From Novosphingobium sp. Fuku2-ISO-50 (GTDB lineage: Bacteria > Pseudomonadota > Alphaproteobacteria > Sphingomonadales > Sphingomonadaceae): 64,000 bases of DNA. Below, piece by piece: positions 53,551-62,006 of this stretch. The notes under the pieces are model-generated. The model had not been told where the DNA came from, searched no databases, and saw only the letters and a list, made by a program, of their open reading frames with translations. Numbering within the stretch: position 1 is the stretch's first letter; the number at the start of each line of letters is the position of its first letter. The translations under genes were made by a program, and so were the position numbers. The stretch covers positions 366,687-430,686 of the forward strand of contig NZ_KQ954286.1 of assembly GCF_001519055.1 (NCBI RefSeq), given 5' to 3'.

Positions 53551-54411
53551 ATGGACCGGCAGGCGCTCTACGCCGTGCTCGACGGCTTTCTGGACGCGCT
53601 GCGATCCGGAAACGCGGATGCGGTCAACTGGGCCGATGGCGCGCTGACGTCGGAAAACAATGTCATGCTCGACATCGGTGACGGGGTCTGGGGCACGATC
53701 ATCGGCCTTGGCGATTATGCCTTGCGCTTTGCCGACACGCGCACCGGACAGGTCGGCTATTTCGGCACGGTGATCGAGGCGATCGAGGAATCCGGGCTGA
53801 CGCTGCGGCTCAAAGTCGATGCTGCAGGCGCCGTGACCGAGGCGGAACTGTGCATCGTTCGCCAATCGGACAGCGGCATCAAGTTTGAAAACCCGCGTTA
53901 CTGGACCAAGCCGATCCTTGAGGCCGATGCAATCGCGCCCTGCCCGCGCGACGAGATGGTGCACCTGTCGAACGGCTATTTCGATACGCTACAATTGAAC
54001 GACGGGACGATCCACACCCGCTTTCACCCCGATTGCCAGCGCGTCGAAAACGGCGTGCAGACCACCTGCAATCCCGAATTCGCCAAAATCGTGCCGGTCT
54101 CTGCGCTGGGCTGCGAGGCGCAGTTCCGCATGGGCAATTATCGCTATGACGATGCCTTGCGCGCGCGGCGCTTTCCCCTCGTCGACGAAGAGCGCGGGCT
54201 GGTGCTGGCATTCGGCTTCATCGATCATTCGGGGCGGCTCGACACCTATCAACTGACCGACGGGCGCACGGTCAAAAGCCCGGTGCGCCGCCCGCACAGC
54301 TTTTACATTTCCGAACTGTTCAAGATCGATCACGGCATGATCTGCCAGATCGAGGCCAATTTCATCACGGTGCCCTATCGCATGCCCAGCCCGTGGGAAA
54401 CGTGCCGATGA
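53551..54411 (+). CDS. Conserved protein of the PQQ/VAO operon
   Basis: 286-residue soluble protein without recognised catalytic motif. The N-terminal part (LYAVLDGFLDALRSGNADAV, DGVWGTIIGLGDYALRFADT) and the C-terminal part (RRPHSFYISELFKIDHGMIC, QIEANFITVPYRMPSPW) resemble the DUF8021 type, NTF2-related proteins in which each half would be an alpha+beta NTF2-like unit. ATG 53551 follows GGGAGAG; a start at 53530 is less likely. First gene of an ATGA-linked operon with the quinohemoprotein dehydrogenase. It may be a lyase or hydratase of the route; function open. Confidence 0.65.
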   Translation: MDRQALYAVLDGFLDALRSGNADAVNWADGALTSENNVMLDIGDGVWGTIIGLGDYALRFADTRTGQVGYFGTVIEAIEESGLTLRLKVDAAGAVTEAELCIVRQSDSGIKFENPRYWTKPILEADAIAPCPRDEMVHLSNGYFDTLQLNDGTIHTRFHPDCQRVENGVQTTCNPEFAKIVPVSALGCEAQFRMGNYRYDDALRARRFPLVDEERGLVLAFGFIDHSGRLDTYQLTDGRTVKSPVRRPHSFYISELFKIDHGMICQIEANFITVPYRMPSPWETCR

Positions 54412-56573
54412 AAGGCGCACTTACCGCCCTGGTCCTGACGGCGCTGGCCGCCGCTCCGCTGGGCGCGGCGCCGGGCGACTGGACCAGTCCGGGCGGCGAT
54501 GCGGGCAAGACGCATTTTTCGCCGCTCACGCAAATCGATCCCGGCAATGCCGCGCGACTGGGCCTTGCCTGGCAGGCCGATCTTGGCACCGACCGCGTGC
54601 TCGAAGCGACGCCGGTCGTGGTCGACGGCACGCTTTACACCAGCGGCGTTGCGGGCCGGGTCTATGCGTTCGACGCTGCCACAGGCCGCGAAATCTGGCG
54701 CTTCGAACCCGAAATCGACATGCAGGTCAACCGCTGGGTCTGTTGCGACATGGCCAATCGCGGCGTCGCTGTTGCCGGGGGCCTCGTCTATGTCGGCGCG
54801 CTCGACGGCTGGCTCTACGCGCTCGATGCGCGGACGGGCAAAGTGGTGTGGAAAGTCGACAGCATCGAGGATCACACACGCGGCCTCAGCTCGACCGGCG
54901 CACCAGAGATTGCCGGTGATGTGGTCGTGCTGGGCAATGCCGGATCGGACTATGACGCGCGCGGCTATGTCACCGCGTATGACCGGCGCACCGGCGCGCT
55001 GCGCTGGCGGTTTCACATCACGCCGCGCGATCCCCGGCTCGGGCCGCAGGACAGTCCCGAGCTCGATGCGGCGGTCAAGACCTGGGACCCGGCGAGCCGC
55101 TGGGACATGGGCGCGGGCGGATCGCCGTGGGATGCGATCGCCTATGATCCCGAAACCGGCCTCGTGCTCGTCGGAACGGGCAATGCCGAGCCCTACAGCC
55201 TGACTTTGCGCAGCCCCAAAGGCGGGCGCAATCTCTATGTTTCCTCGATCGTCGCGCTCAATGCAAAAACCGGGCGAATGGCCTGGTTCTATCAGGAAAG
55301 CCCCGAGGATCAGTGGGATTACGACGCCACCGCGCCGATGATCCTGACACATCTGACGCTCGACGGCCGCGACCGGTCGGTCGTGCTGCACGCGCCCAAA
55401 AACGGCTTTCTCTATGTGATCGACCGGGCCACGGGCGAAGTCCTGCGCGCCAATCCGATCGTGCGGGTCAATTGGGCCCGGCGCATCGACCTCAAAACCG
55501 GCCTGCCCGAACTCGACCCCGCCGCCGCCGACATTTCGGCAGGGCCCAAGATCGTTTTTCCAGCAACGCCGGGCGCGCGCAACTGGCATCCGGGATCATA
55601 CAATCCGGCGACCGGGCTGTGGTACGGCGCGGTGCTCGACATGGGCAATCTGATCTTTGTCCCGCCCGGACCAAAGCCTTATGCCGCCAAAGGGCTCAAC
55701 ACCGGCGCGGCGCTGATCTTTACCGCCGACCTTGCGCAAGCGTTGCCCACTCTGCCTGCGCCGGTCCAGACGGCGGTCAAGGCACTGCCCGCCTGGCAGG
55801 AGGTGCTCGCCAATCCGGCCCATGCCGAAATCCGCGCGATCGACCCGCTGACGGGGCGCACGGTCTGGGCCGATCCGACCGGCGGCTGGCAGGATCGCGG
55901 CGGGGTCTTGACCACGGCTTCGGGCCTTGTCGTTCACGGCACGCTGTCGGGCGAATTGCGCGTGCTCGATGCGCGCAACGGGCGGCTGATCAAGGCGATC
56001 GAGACCGGCAGCTCGATCCTTGCCGCGCCGATGACCTATTCCGTGCGCGGGGTGCAATATATCGCGGTCATGGCGGCCTGGGGCGGCGGCGGCTATCCCT
56101 ATGTCCCGCGCTATGCTGCGGCCTATCGGCGCGGCAATGCGGGGCGGCTGCTGGTATTCCGGCTCGATGGCACGCCGGTTCCGCTGCCGCCGCCATTGCC
56201 GCCGCTGGAAGTTGCGCCGCCTGCCCCGGCGCAGGCCACAGGCGTCACGCCCGCAACGATCGCGCGCGGACAGGCGCTGTTTTTCACCACCGGCTGCGCG
56301 CTGTGCCACGCCAATCAGCCGCGCTCGATCACGCCCGATCTGCGCCGGATGGACGCCGCGACCCATACCGCATTCCGCCGGATCGTGCTCGACGGGCTCT
56401 ATCAATCGGCGGGAATGCCCCGCTGGGATGACGTGCTGCGGCCCGAAGATGCCGATGCGATCCATGCCTGGCTGATCGATCAGCAGGCCAGGACGCGCGC
56501 CGAAGACCTGGCCAAACAGGCCAGGGGACTGCCGCTCGATGCGCCGAGCCTTGCCATCTTGTCGAATTATTGA
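54408..56573 (+). CDS. PQQ-dependent quinohemoprotein alcohol dehydrogenase
   Basis: 721-residue periplasmic enzyme. It has a signal peptide (1-20, ending LGAAP) and an eight-bladed PQQ propeller with the vicinal Cys pair in RWVCCDMANRG. The catalytic Asp is in DQWDYDATAP, and tryptophan-docking repeats such as TGREIWRFEP and TGKVVWKVDS recur. A C-terminal cytochrome c domain contains CALCH and a Met ligand region (YQSAGMPRW). Type II (soluble) quinohemoprotein. The ATG 54408 overlaps the upstream stop. It may oxidise coniferyl alcohol, vanillyl alcohol or another benzylic or allylic alcohol (inference from the operon). Confidence 0.9.
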   Translation: MKGALTALVLTALAAAPLGAAPGDWTSPGGDAGKTHFSPLTQIDPGNAARLGLAWQADLGTDRVLEATPVVVDGTLYTSGVAGRVYAFDAATGREIWRFEPEIDMQVNRWVCCDMANRGVAVAGGLVYVGALDGWLYALDARTGKVVWKVDSIEDHTRGLSSTGAPEIAGDVVVLGNAGSDYDARGYVTAYDRRTGALRWRFHITPRDPRLGPQDSPELDAAVKTWDPASRWDMGAGGSPWDAIAYDPETGLVLVGTGNAEPYSLTLRSPKGGRNLYVSSIVALNAKTGRMAWFYQESPEDQWDYDATAPMILTHLTLDGRDRSVVLHAPKNGFLYVIDRATGEVLRANPIVRVNWARRIDLKTGLPELDPAAADISAGPKIVFPATPGARNWHPGSYNPATGLWYGAVLDMGNLIFVPPGPKPYAAKGLNTGAALIFTADLAQALPTLPAPVQTAVKALPAWQEVLANPAHAEIRAIDPLTGRTVWADPTGGWQDRGGVLTTASGLVVHGTLSGELRVLDARNGRLIKAIETGSSILAAPMTYSVRGVQYIAVMAAWGGGGYPYVPRYAAAYRRGNAGRLLVFRLDGTPVPLPPPLPPLEVAPPAPAQATGVTPATIARGQALFFTTGCALCHANQPRSITPDLRRMDAATHTAFRRIVLDGLYQSAGMPRWDDVLRPEDADAIHAWLIDQQARTRAEDLAKQARGLPLDAPSLAILSNY

Positions 56574-56586
56574 AGGGGAAGCGACC

Positions 56587-56613
56587 ATGATCACACAAGT
56601 CCTGCAGCCATGA
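56587..56613 (+). CDS. 8-codon leader ORF overlapping the VAO gene
   Basis: ATG at 56587 follows AAGGGGAAGCGACC, the only good ribosome-binding site in this junction. It encodes MITQVLQP and ends in a TGA (56611-56613) that overlaps the ATG (56610) of the flavoprotein gene. The larger gene lacks its own clear site, so it may be translated by termination-reinitiation from this mini-ORF. Coding role of the peptide itself is doubtful. Confidence 0.4.
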   Translation: MITQVLQP

Positions 56614-58187
56614 AGCTGGTCCTTCCCCCGCGCGTCGGGCCAAAGGCGTTCGATGCCGCGCTGACCGCCTTTGCCGGTGTGGTCGGCAAGGAATGGGTCA
56701 TGGCGGGCGATGCCGACCGCGACGCCTATAGCGACATCTATGCCCCCGGCCCTGCCGATCAATGGCCCGCCTCGGCGGCGGTCGCGCCGGGCTCGGTCGA
56801 GGAAGTGCAGGCGATTGTGCGTCTCGCCAATCAGCACACGATCCCGCTCTGGCCGGTCTCGCGCGGCAAGAACCTTGGCTATGGCACTGCCGCCCCGCGC
56901 ATGGCGGGCAGCGTGGTGCTCGATCTGGGGCGGATGAACCGGATCATCGACATCGATGCGCGACTGGCGACATGCGTGCTCGAACCGGGGGTAAGCTTTT
57001 TCGATCTGTACGAAGCGGTGCAGCGCGAAAAACTGCCGCTATGGCTGTCGGTGCCGGGCAATGCCTGGGGCTCGGTGCTGGGCAATGCCTTTGAACACGG
57101 CATCGGCTATACCCCTTATGGGCTTCACGCGCGCAATTTGTGCGGGTTTGAAGTCGTGCTGCCCGATGGCGATCTGGTGCGCACGGGCATGGGCGCGATG
57201 AGCGGAAACCATGCCTGGCATCTCCATCCCATGAGCTTTGGCCCGACGTTCGATCTCGCCTTTACGCAGTCGAGCCTCGGCGTGGTGACGCGCGCCGGAT
57301 TGTGGATGCAGCCCGCGCCCGCCGCTTCGCTCGAACTGGTGTTCGACATCCCCAACGAAGACGATATCGGCTGGGTGATCGACACGATCGCCCCGCTGAA
57401 AATCGCCGGTACGATCGATCAGAACGTGTTTGTGCCAAGCTGGCTGGGCAAGATGGTGCTGAAAGGGCAGCGCCACGATTTCTGGGACAAGCCCGGCGCT
57501 ATCCCCGAATGGCGCGTCAAGGAACTGCTCGCGCAATACAAGCTCGGCTATTGGCAAGTCGCGCTGCGGCTTTATGGCGAAGAGCCGGTGATCCGTGCAA
57601 AGGCCGACGTGGTGCGCGCGGCGATGGCGCGCCACTTGTCCGCGCCGCCCGCCGAGCACTGGTGGCATGCGGGCGATCCGATGAACGCGATGGATACGAC
57701 AATGGGCGTGCCCTCTGCCGCGCCCTTGCAGATGAGCGACTGGGTCGGCGGGCGCGGCGCGCACATGGGCTTTTCGCCGGTGGTCCCGGCGACTGCCGAG
57801 CATGTCATGGGGCAATTGAAGCGCAGCCGCGCGATCATTGCCGCGCACGATGTCGATTTCTACGCCAGCTTCACCATCGGCGGGCGCTTTGCCACCAATA
57901 TCAACATGCTGATGTACGATCGCGATAAACCCGATCAGGTCGCCAACATGAAGCGGCTGTTCTCGGCCCTGATCGGCGAGACGGCCAAGGCGGGCTACGG
58001 CGAATACCGCACGCACCTCGGCTGGATGGACACGGTGATGGACACCTATGATTTCAACAACCACGCGCTCCGGCGGCTGAACGAGAAAATCAAGGACGCG
58101 CTCGATCCCAACGGCATCCTTGCACCGGGCAAGCAGGGCGTCTGGCCCTCGGCCATGCGCGATCAGGCAAAGGCGGGCCGGGTATGA
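56610..58187 (+). CDS. VAO/PCMH-type flavoprotein (eugenol hydroxylase-like)
   Basis: 525-residue flavoenzyme of the vanillyl-alcohol oxidase/4-cresol dehydrogenase group. It has an FAD-binding PP-loop domain (VAPGSVEEVQAIVRLANQ, PVSRGKNLGYGTAAPRM), then SVPGNAWGSVLGNAFEHGIG, and the C-terminal GYGEYRTHLGWMD and DPNGILAPGKQG typical of the group. Such enzymes dehydrogenate and hydrate 4-alkyl or 4-allyl phenols and pass electrons to a dedicated cytochrome c, which is encoded next (ATGA overlap). Eugenol to coniferyl alcohol, or 4-alkylguaiacol hydroxylation, are the likely reactions. Probably exported with its partner. Confidence 0.85.
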   Translation: MKLVLPPRVGPKAFDAALTAFAGVVGKEWVMAGDADRDAYSDIYAPGPADQWPASAAVAPGSVEEVQAIVRLANQHTIPLWPVSRGKNLGYGTAAPRMAGSVVLDLGRMNRIIDIDARLATCVLEPGVSFFDLYEAVQREKLPLWLSVPGNAWGSVLGNAFEHGIGYTPYGLHARNLCGFEVVLPDGDLVRTGMGAMSGNHAWHLHPMSFGPTFDLAFTQSSLGVVTRAGLWMQPAPAASLELVFDIPNEDDIGWVIDTIAPLKIAGTIDQNVFVPSWLGKMVLKGQRHDFWDKPGAIPEWRVKELLAQYKLGYWQVALRLYGEEPVIRAKADVVRAAMARHLSAPPAEHWWHAGDPMNAMDTTMGVPSAAPLQMSDWVGGRGAHMGFSPVVPATAEHVMGQLKRSRAIIAAHDVDFYASFTIGGRFATNINMLMYDRDKPDQVANMKRLFSALIGETAKAGYGEYRTHLGWMDTVMDTYDFNNHALRRLNEKIKDALDPNGILAPGKQGVWPSAMRDQAKAGRV

Positions 58188-58585
58188 AGCATTCTATCGC
58201 ACGTTGGGCGCTCGGCGCCGCGCTGTTGGCCCCGGCGGCGCAGGTTCTCGCCGATCCGCCGCCGCTTCCGCCCTATCAGATGCGCGCCCCGGCCCCGGCG
58301 GGCAACCGGCTGAGCCCCGGACGCGATGGCAAGGCGCTGTTTGAAAACCATTGCGGATATTGCCACCTTGCCGCGGGCATGGGCACCAATCTCCTGGTCA
58401 AGCAACGCCTTGCCGCAGGCGCCGGCCCGGCGACCGCGCTGCTCGCCAACCGCGACGACCTGACCGCAGCCTATGTCCACGCGGTCGTGCGCATGGGCAA
58501 AGGCGCGATGCCGCCGCAGACCCGCGTCGATGCCACCGATAGCGAGCTCGACAGCGTCGCCGCCTATCTCGGGAGGGGCAAATGA
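58184..58585 (+). CDS. Cytochrome c subunit of the VAO-type enzyme
   Basis: 133-residue c-type cytochrome: signal peptide (about 1-23, ending VLAD), heme motif NHCGYCHLAAG and a Met axial ligand in GAMPPQTR. Size matches the small cytochrome subunit of p-cresol methylhydroxylase and of eugenol hydroxylase. Start and stop overlap the neighbours by ATGA on both sides, indicating tight co-expression with the flavoprotein; it would carry electrons to the respiratory chain. Confidence 0.88.
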   Translation: MKHSIARWALGAALLAPAAQVLADPPPLPPYQMRAPAPAGNRLSPGRDGKALFENHCGYCHLAAGMGTNLLVKQRLAAGAGPATALLANRDDLTAAYVHAVVRMGKGAMPPQTRVDATDSELDSVAAYLGRGK

Positions 58586-58962
58586 CGCTCAACCGCCGCG
58601 CGCTGATCAAGGGCGGAGCCGCTTGCGCCGGGGCGTTCGGCGCAGCCCCCCTCGCCCGTGCGATACAATCCGTCGATGTCGCGCTTCACGACAGCCGGTT
58701 TGGTGTGCCCATCGCCCTTGCGGCCACGCGCAGCATCGATCTCGTCGACGAACGCCGCGCGCATTGGGCGACAATCCGCACAGGGCTCGGTCGCGCACGC
58801 AGCGTGACCGGGATCACGACCTGGAGCGATTATGTCCTGATCGCGCACGAACTCGAACGGCGCGGCTTTCGCCGCGCCGCCGAACGACGAGTGGGCCGGT
58901 TGTGGCGCTTTACGCTATTGCGCCAGGATCAGCGCATCGAGCGCAATGACACCCTGACCTGA
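58582..58962 (+). CDS. Small Tat-exported protein of unknown function
   Basis: 126-residue protein with a twin-arginine-like signal (NRRALIKGGAACAGAFGAA). The mature part resembles small exported helper proteins of unknown role, with RSIDLVDERRAHWATIRTG and a possible Trp/Arg-rich surface. It is the last gene of the operon, coupled to the cytochrome (ATGA). Because both neighbours are exported redox proteins, it may assist assembly or folding of the flavocytochrome, as a Tat-borne chaperone. Its 3' 48 bp overlap the 3' end of the convergent ferA gene. Confidence 0.65.
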   Translation: MTLNRRALIKGGAACAGAFGAAPLARAIQSVDVALHDSRFGVPIALAATRSIDLVDERRAHWATIRTGLGRARSVTGITTWSDYVLIAHELERRGFRRAAERRVGRLWRFTLLRQDQRIERNDTLT

Positions 58963-61035
58963 CGGATAGAGAATCACCGGGTTGAGATCGAGCTCGGCAA
59001 GGCGCGGTTCGCTGTGCAGCAGCCGCGCCACTTTGACGATCAGGGCCGCCAATGCCGCCACATCGAGCGCCGGAGCCCCGCGCCAGCCGGAAAGCAGCGC
59101 CGCGCTTTTCAGCTTGCCGAGTTCCGCGAGGACTTCGCTCTCGGTCATGTCGGGCGTAAACAGCCGCACGTCCTGCAGGATTTCGGCAGTCACCCCGCCA
59201 AAGCCCGCAAGCACGACCGCGCCCCATTCGGGATCGTTGCGCCCGCCGACGATCATTTCGACCCCGCGCGGGCCCATCGCCTCGATCAACACGCCATCGA
59301 GCGCAATCGTCGCATCATAAGCGGCCACACTGGCATGCATCCGCTCCCATGCCGCGCGCACGGTATCGGCGTCGGCAAGGTTGAGCATCACGCCGCCCGC
59401 ATCGCTCTTGTGGCTGAGCGCGCTGGCCTGCGCCTTCATGGCCACGGGGTAGCCCAGCGCTTCCGACGCCGCGACCGCTGCATCGGGGCTCGCCGCAAAC
59501 GTCCCGCGCGGGAATGGCACGCCCAAAGGCCCGAGCAACGCTTTCGAGCGATATTCGGGTATCACCCCCGCCTCATCGGCGAGCGCGAGCATCGGCAGGG
59601 CTTCGGGTTCCGCTGCCCCGGACGGCGCGCGATCGCCACCGAGCCGGGTCAGCGCGGTCAGCACGCGCTCGGTGGTCGGAAACCACGGCACGCCCCGTTC
59701 GCGCAGCGCGGCGATGTAGTGCTCGGGCATTCGCGCGCCTTCGTCGAGCCCGGCAAAGATCATCGGCTTGGTCAGCGTGCGTCCGTCGAGCGCGGCAAGG
59801 ATCGCCGGCACCTTGATGTCGGCGGTCGCCGGATCGGACTGGATGATCCCGGCGACGATCGCGCCAACCCGATCGTCATCGAGCAAGGCGCCCAGGACTT
59901 CGGTATAGATCGACGGCTGACTGAGCCCTTGCGCTGTAAGGTCGAGCGGATTGCTGACCGGAACGAACGGCGGCAGCGCGGCGCGCAAGGCGGGCGCATT
60001 GGCATTGTCGAGCGCGGTCAGCGGCAGGCCGAGCCGTTCCGCCTGATCGAGCACCATCGCCTTGAACGCGCCGGATTCGCCCAGCACTGCCGTTTCGGGC
60101 CGCGCCAGCGCCGGGCAGCGCACCAGCAATTCGGCGACATCGCCCAATTCCTGCAATGTCTCGGCGAAAATCACCCCGGTACGCGCGACTTTGGCACGCA
60201 TCAGCTTGTAGTCGCCCGCCATCGCCCCGGTATGGGTCGCCGCGGATTCGCGCGCCGCGCTCGATGTGCCGGGATGGAGCAGCACGATCGGCTTGCCCGC
60301 AGCGCGCGCACGCCGTGCCGCAGCCATGAACCGCGCCGGTTTGCGAAAATGTTCGACGATCATCGCGATGACTTGCGTGTCGGGATCGTCGATCAGCCAA
60401 TCGACATAGTCCTCGACCCCGGTCACCGCTTCGTTGCCGGTCGATACCGAAAAGCTGGTCGGTACGGCGCGCGCGATCAGCACGGTGCCGAGCACCGCCG
60501 CCATCGCCCCCGATTGCGAGACCACGCCGACCGCGCGGCGCCCGGCAGGCGGCACGCAAAACGCTTCGACGAACGTCAGCGGGATCTTGTCGACATGGTT
60601 GACCAGGCCAAGGCAATTGGGCCCCTCGATCACCATCCCCGCGTCTGTGGCGATGCGCGCGATCTCGGCCTGTTCGGCCAGCCCCTCGGGCCCGTCTTCG
60701 GCAAACCCGGCGGAAAACACGATGGCCGCGCCGACACCGCGCGCAGCCAGCGCACGCACGGTATCGAGCACCGCCGGACGCGGAATCGCCAGGACCGCGA
60801 CATCGACGTCCAAGGGCAAATCCGCGACCGTGGCGAGGCATGGGCGCGCGCCGATCGCATCGCGTTTCGGATTGATCGGATAGATCGCGCCGGAAAACCC
60901 GGCGCGATCGAGATTGGTGATCAGCGTCGCGCCGAGCGCGCCGGGTTTGTCACTGGCGCCCACCACCGCGACCGATTTCGGCCGCAAAAGGCGCGCCAGC
61001 GCGTCGCGCGAAAAGCGCGGTGCCTCGTCAGACAT
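58915..61035 (-). CDS. ferA: Feruloyl-CoA synthetase, ADP-forming (FerA type)
   Basis: 706-residue acyl-CoA synthetase of the NDP-forming family. It has a CoA-binding domain (SVAVVGASDKPGALG), a Rossmann-type succinyl-CoA-ligase domain (VVSQSGAMAAVLG with the ATP-site and phospho-His region ESAATHTGAMAG) and a C-terminal ATP-grasp domain (GYPVAMKAQASALSHKSDAGG). SYK-6 FerA has this architecture and converts ferulate and other hydroxycinnamates to CoA thioesters. Here it is 31 bp downstream of the hydratase/lyase gene, as in the ferBA operon. The ATG 61035 follows GGAGAGAATGC. Confidence 0.85.
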   Translation of the reverse strand: MSDEAPRFSRDALARLLRPKSVAVVGASDKPGALGATLITNLDRAGFSGAIYPINPKRDAIGARPCLATVADLPLDVDVAVLAIPRPAVLDTVRALAARGVGAAIVFSAGFAEDGPEGLAEQAEIARIATDAGMVIEGPNCLGLVNHVDKIPLTFVEAFCVPPAGRRAVGVVSQSGAMAAVLGTVLIARAVPTSFSVSTGNEAVTGVEDYVDWLIDDPDTQVIAMIVEHFRKPARFMAAARRARAAGKPIVLLHPGTSSAARESAATHTGAMAGDYKLMRAKVARTGVIFAETLQELGDVAELLVRCPALARPETAVLGESGAFKAMVLDQAERLGLPLTALDNANAPALRAALPPFVPVSNPLDLTAQGLSQPSIYTEVLGALLDDDRVGAIVAGIIQSDPATADIKVPAILAALDGRTLTKPMIFAGLDEGARMPEHYIAALRERGVPWFPTTERVLTALTRLGGDRAPSGAAEPEALPMLALADEAGVIPEYRSKALLGPLGVPFPRGTFAASPDAAVAASEALGYPVAMKAQASALSHKSDAGGVMLNLADADTVRAAWERMHASVAAYDATIALDGVLIEAMGPRGVEMIVGGRNDPEWGAVVLAGFGGVTAEILQDVRLFTPDMTESEVLAELGKLKSAALLSGWRGAPALDVAALAALIVKVARLLHSEPRLAELDLNPVILYPSGQGVIALDALILAQ

Positions 61036-61065
61036 GCATTCTCTCCCACGCAACGAGCCGTGCGC

Positions 61066-61905
61066 TCAGCCTTTGACTTTCGATGTATCGAACACGCCGA
61101 GCCCCGGCTTGTAGCTCTTTTCGTCGAGGAACTGGCGCGTCGCTTCCTTGCGCGTGGCAACCCCGCCATAGCTGTGCAGCGCTTCCTGTGCGCGGATCAG
61201 GTAATCCTCGGCATTGTCGAACGTCATTTCGGTCATGCGGCGGACGGCCCACTTGGTCGCGCGCAACGCATGGCCATCCTTCTTGAGCAAGGCCTCGGCG
61301 ATTTCGAGCACGCGGGCGTGGAGTCGGTCGGCGGGCACGGCTTCGGTGATCAGCCCTTGCGCTTCGGCCTGTTTGCCGGTCAGGTTTTCGCCCATCATCG
61401 CGTGATAGAGCGCCTTGCGCAGCGGCATCAGATCGACCGCGACTTTCGACGCGCCGCCACCGGGCAGGATACCCCAGTTGATTTCCGAAAGGCCGAACTG
61501 CGCATCTTCGGACGCGACGGCAATATCGCACGAAAACAGCGGGCCATAGCCACCGCCGAAACACCAGCCGTTGATCATCGCGATCGTCGGCTTTTCATAC
61601 CAGCGCAGGCGTTCCCACCAGCTATAGGCTTCGCGCTGCGACTTGCGGATGGCGTGAAGGCCCTGCGCTTCGGTTTCGCGAAAATATTCGCGCAAATCCA
61701 TGCCCGCAGACCAGGCCTCGCCTTCGCCGGTCAGCACCAGAACGCCGACATCGTCGCGAAATTCGAGTTCCTCGAGCACTTCCTTCATGCGGCGATTGAG
61801 CTTGGGGCTCATGCAATTGCGCTTTTCGGGGCGGTTGAATTTGACCCACGCGATCCGGTTTTCCACGGTGAAAGCGACGGTATCGGCTTCGCTGCGCTCG
61901 CTCAT
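61066..61905 (-). CDS. ferB: Feruloyl-CoA hydratase/lyase (FerB type)
   Basis: 279-residue crotonase-fold enzyme with the hydroxycinnamoyl-CoA hydratase-lyase signature: NRPEKRNCMSPKLNR, GEAWSAGMDLREYFRET, KPTIAMINGWCFGGGYGPLF, FGLSEINWGILPGGG and RKEATRQFLDEKSYKPGL. It hydrates feruloyl-CoA and splits the beta-hydroxy intermediate to vanillin and acetyl-CoA. SD AGAGGATGAC precedes the ATG 61905. It is upstream of ferA in one operon and divergent from a marR gene, exactly as in SYK-6 ferC/ferBA. Confidence 0.93.
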   Translation of the reverse strand: MSERSEADTVAFTVENRIAWVKFNRPEKRNCMSPKLNRRMKEVLEELEFRDDVGVLVLTGEGEAWSAGMDLREYFRETEAQGLHAIRKSQREAYSWWERLRWYEKPTIAMINGWCFGGGYGPLFSCDIAVASEDAQFGLSEINWGILPGGGASKVAVDLMPLRKALYHAMMGENLTGKQAEAQGLITEAVPADRLHARVLEIAEALLKKDGHALRATKWAVRRMTEMTFDNAEDYLIRAQEALHSYGGVATRKEATRQFLDEKSYKPGLGVFDTSKVKG

Positions 61906-61958
61906 GTCATCCTCTTTCTTGATCTACCCAATATGCTATGAGGAATATCGATGATAAT

Positions 61959-61973
61959 GTTATTGTCAATAAC
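61959..61973. promoter_or_regulatory. Inverted repeat in the ferC/ferB promoter region
   Basis: GTTATTG-T-CAATAAC, perfect 7-bp arms with a single central base, in the 101-bp region between ferB (61905, minus) and the ferC-like gene (62007, plus). It is a plausible operator for the MarR regulator, acting on both genes. Confidence 0.6.
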
Positions 61974-62006
61974 TATCCGCATCCATGCGGCAAAGGGTCT
62001 GCGTCC

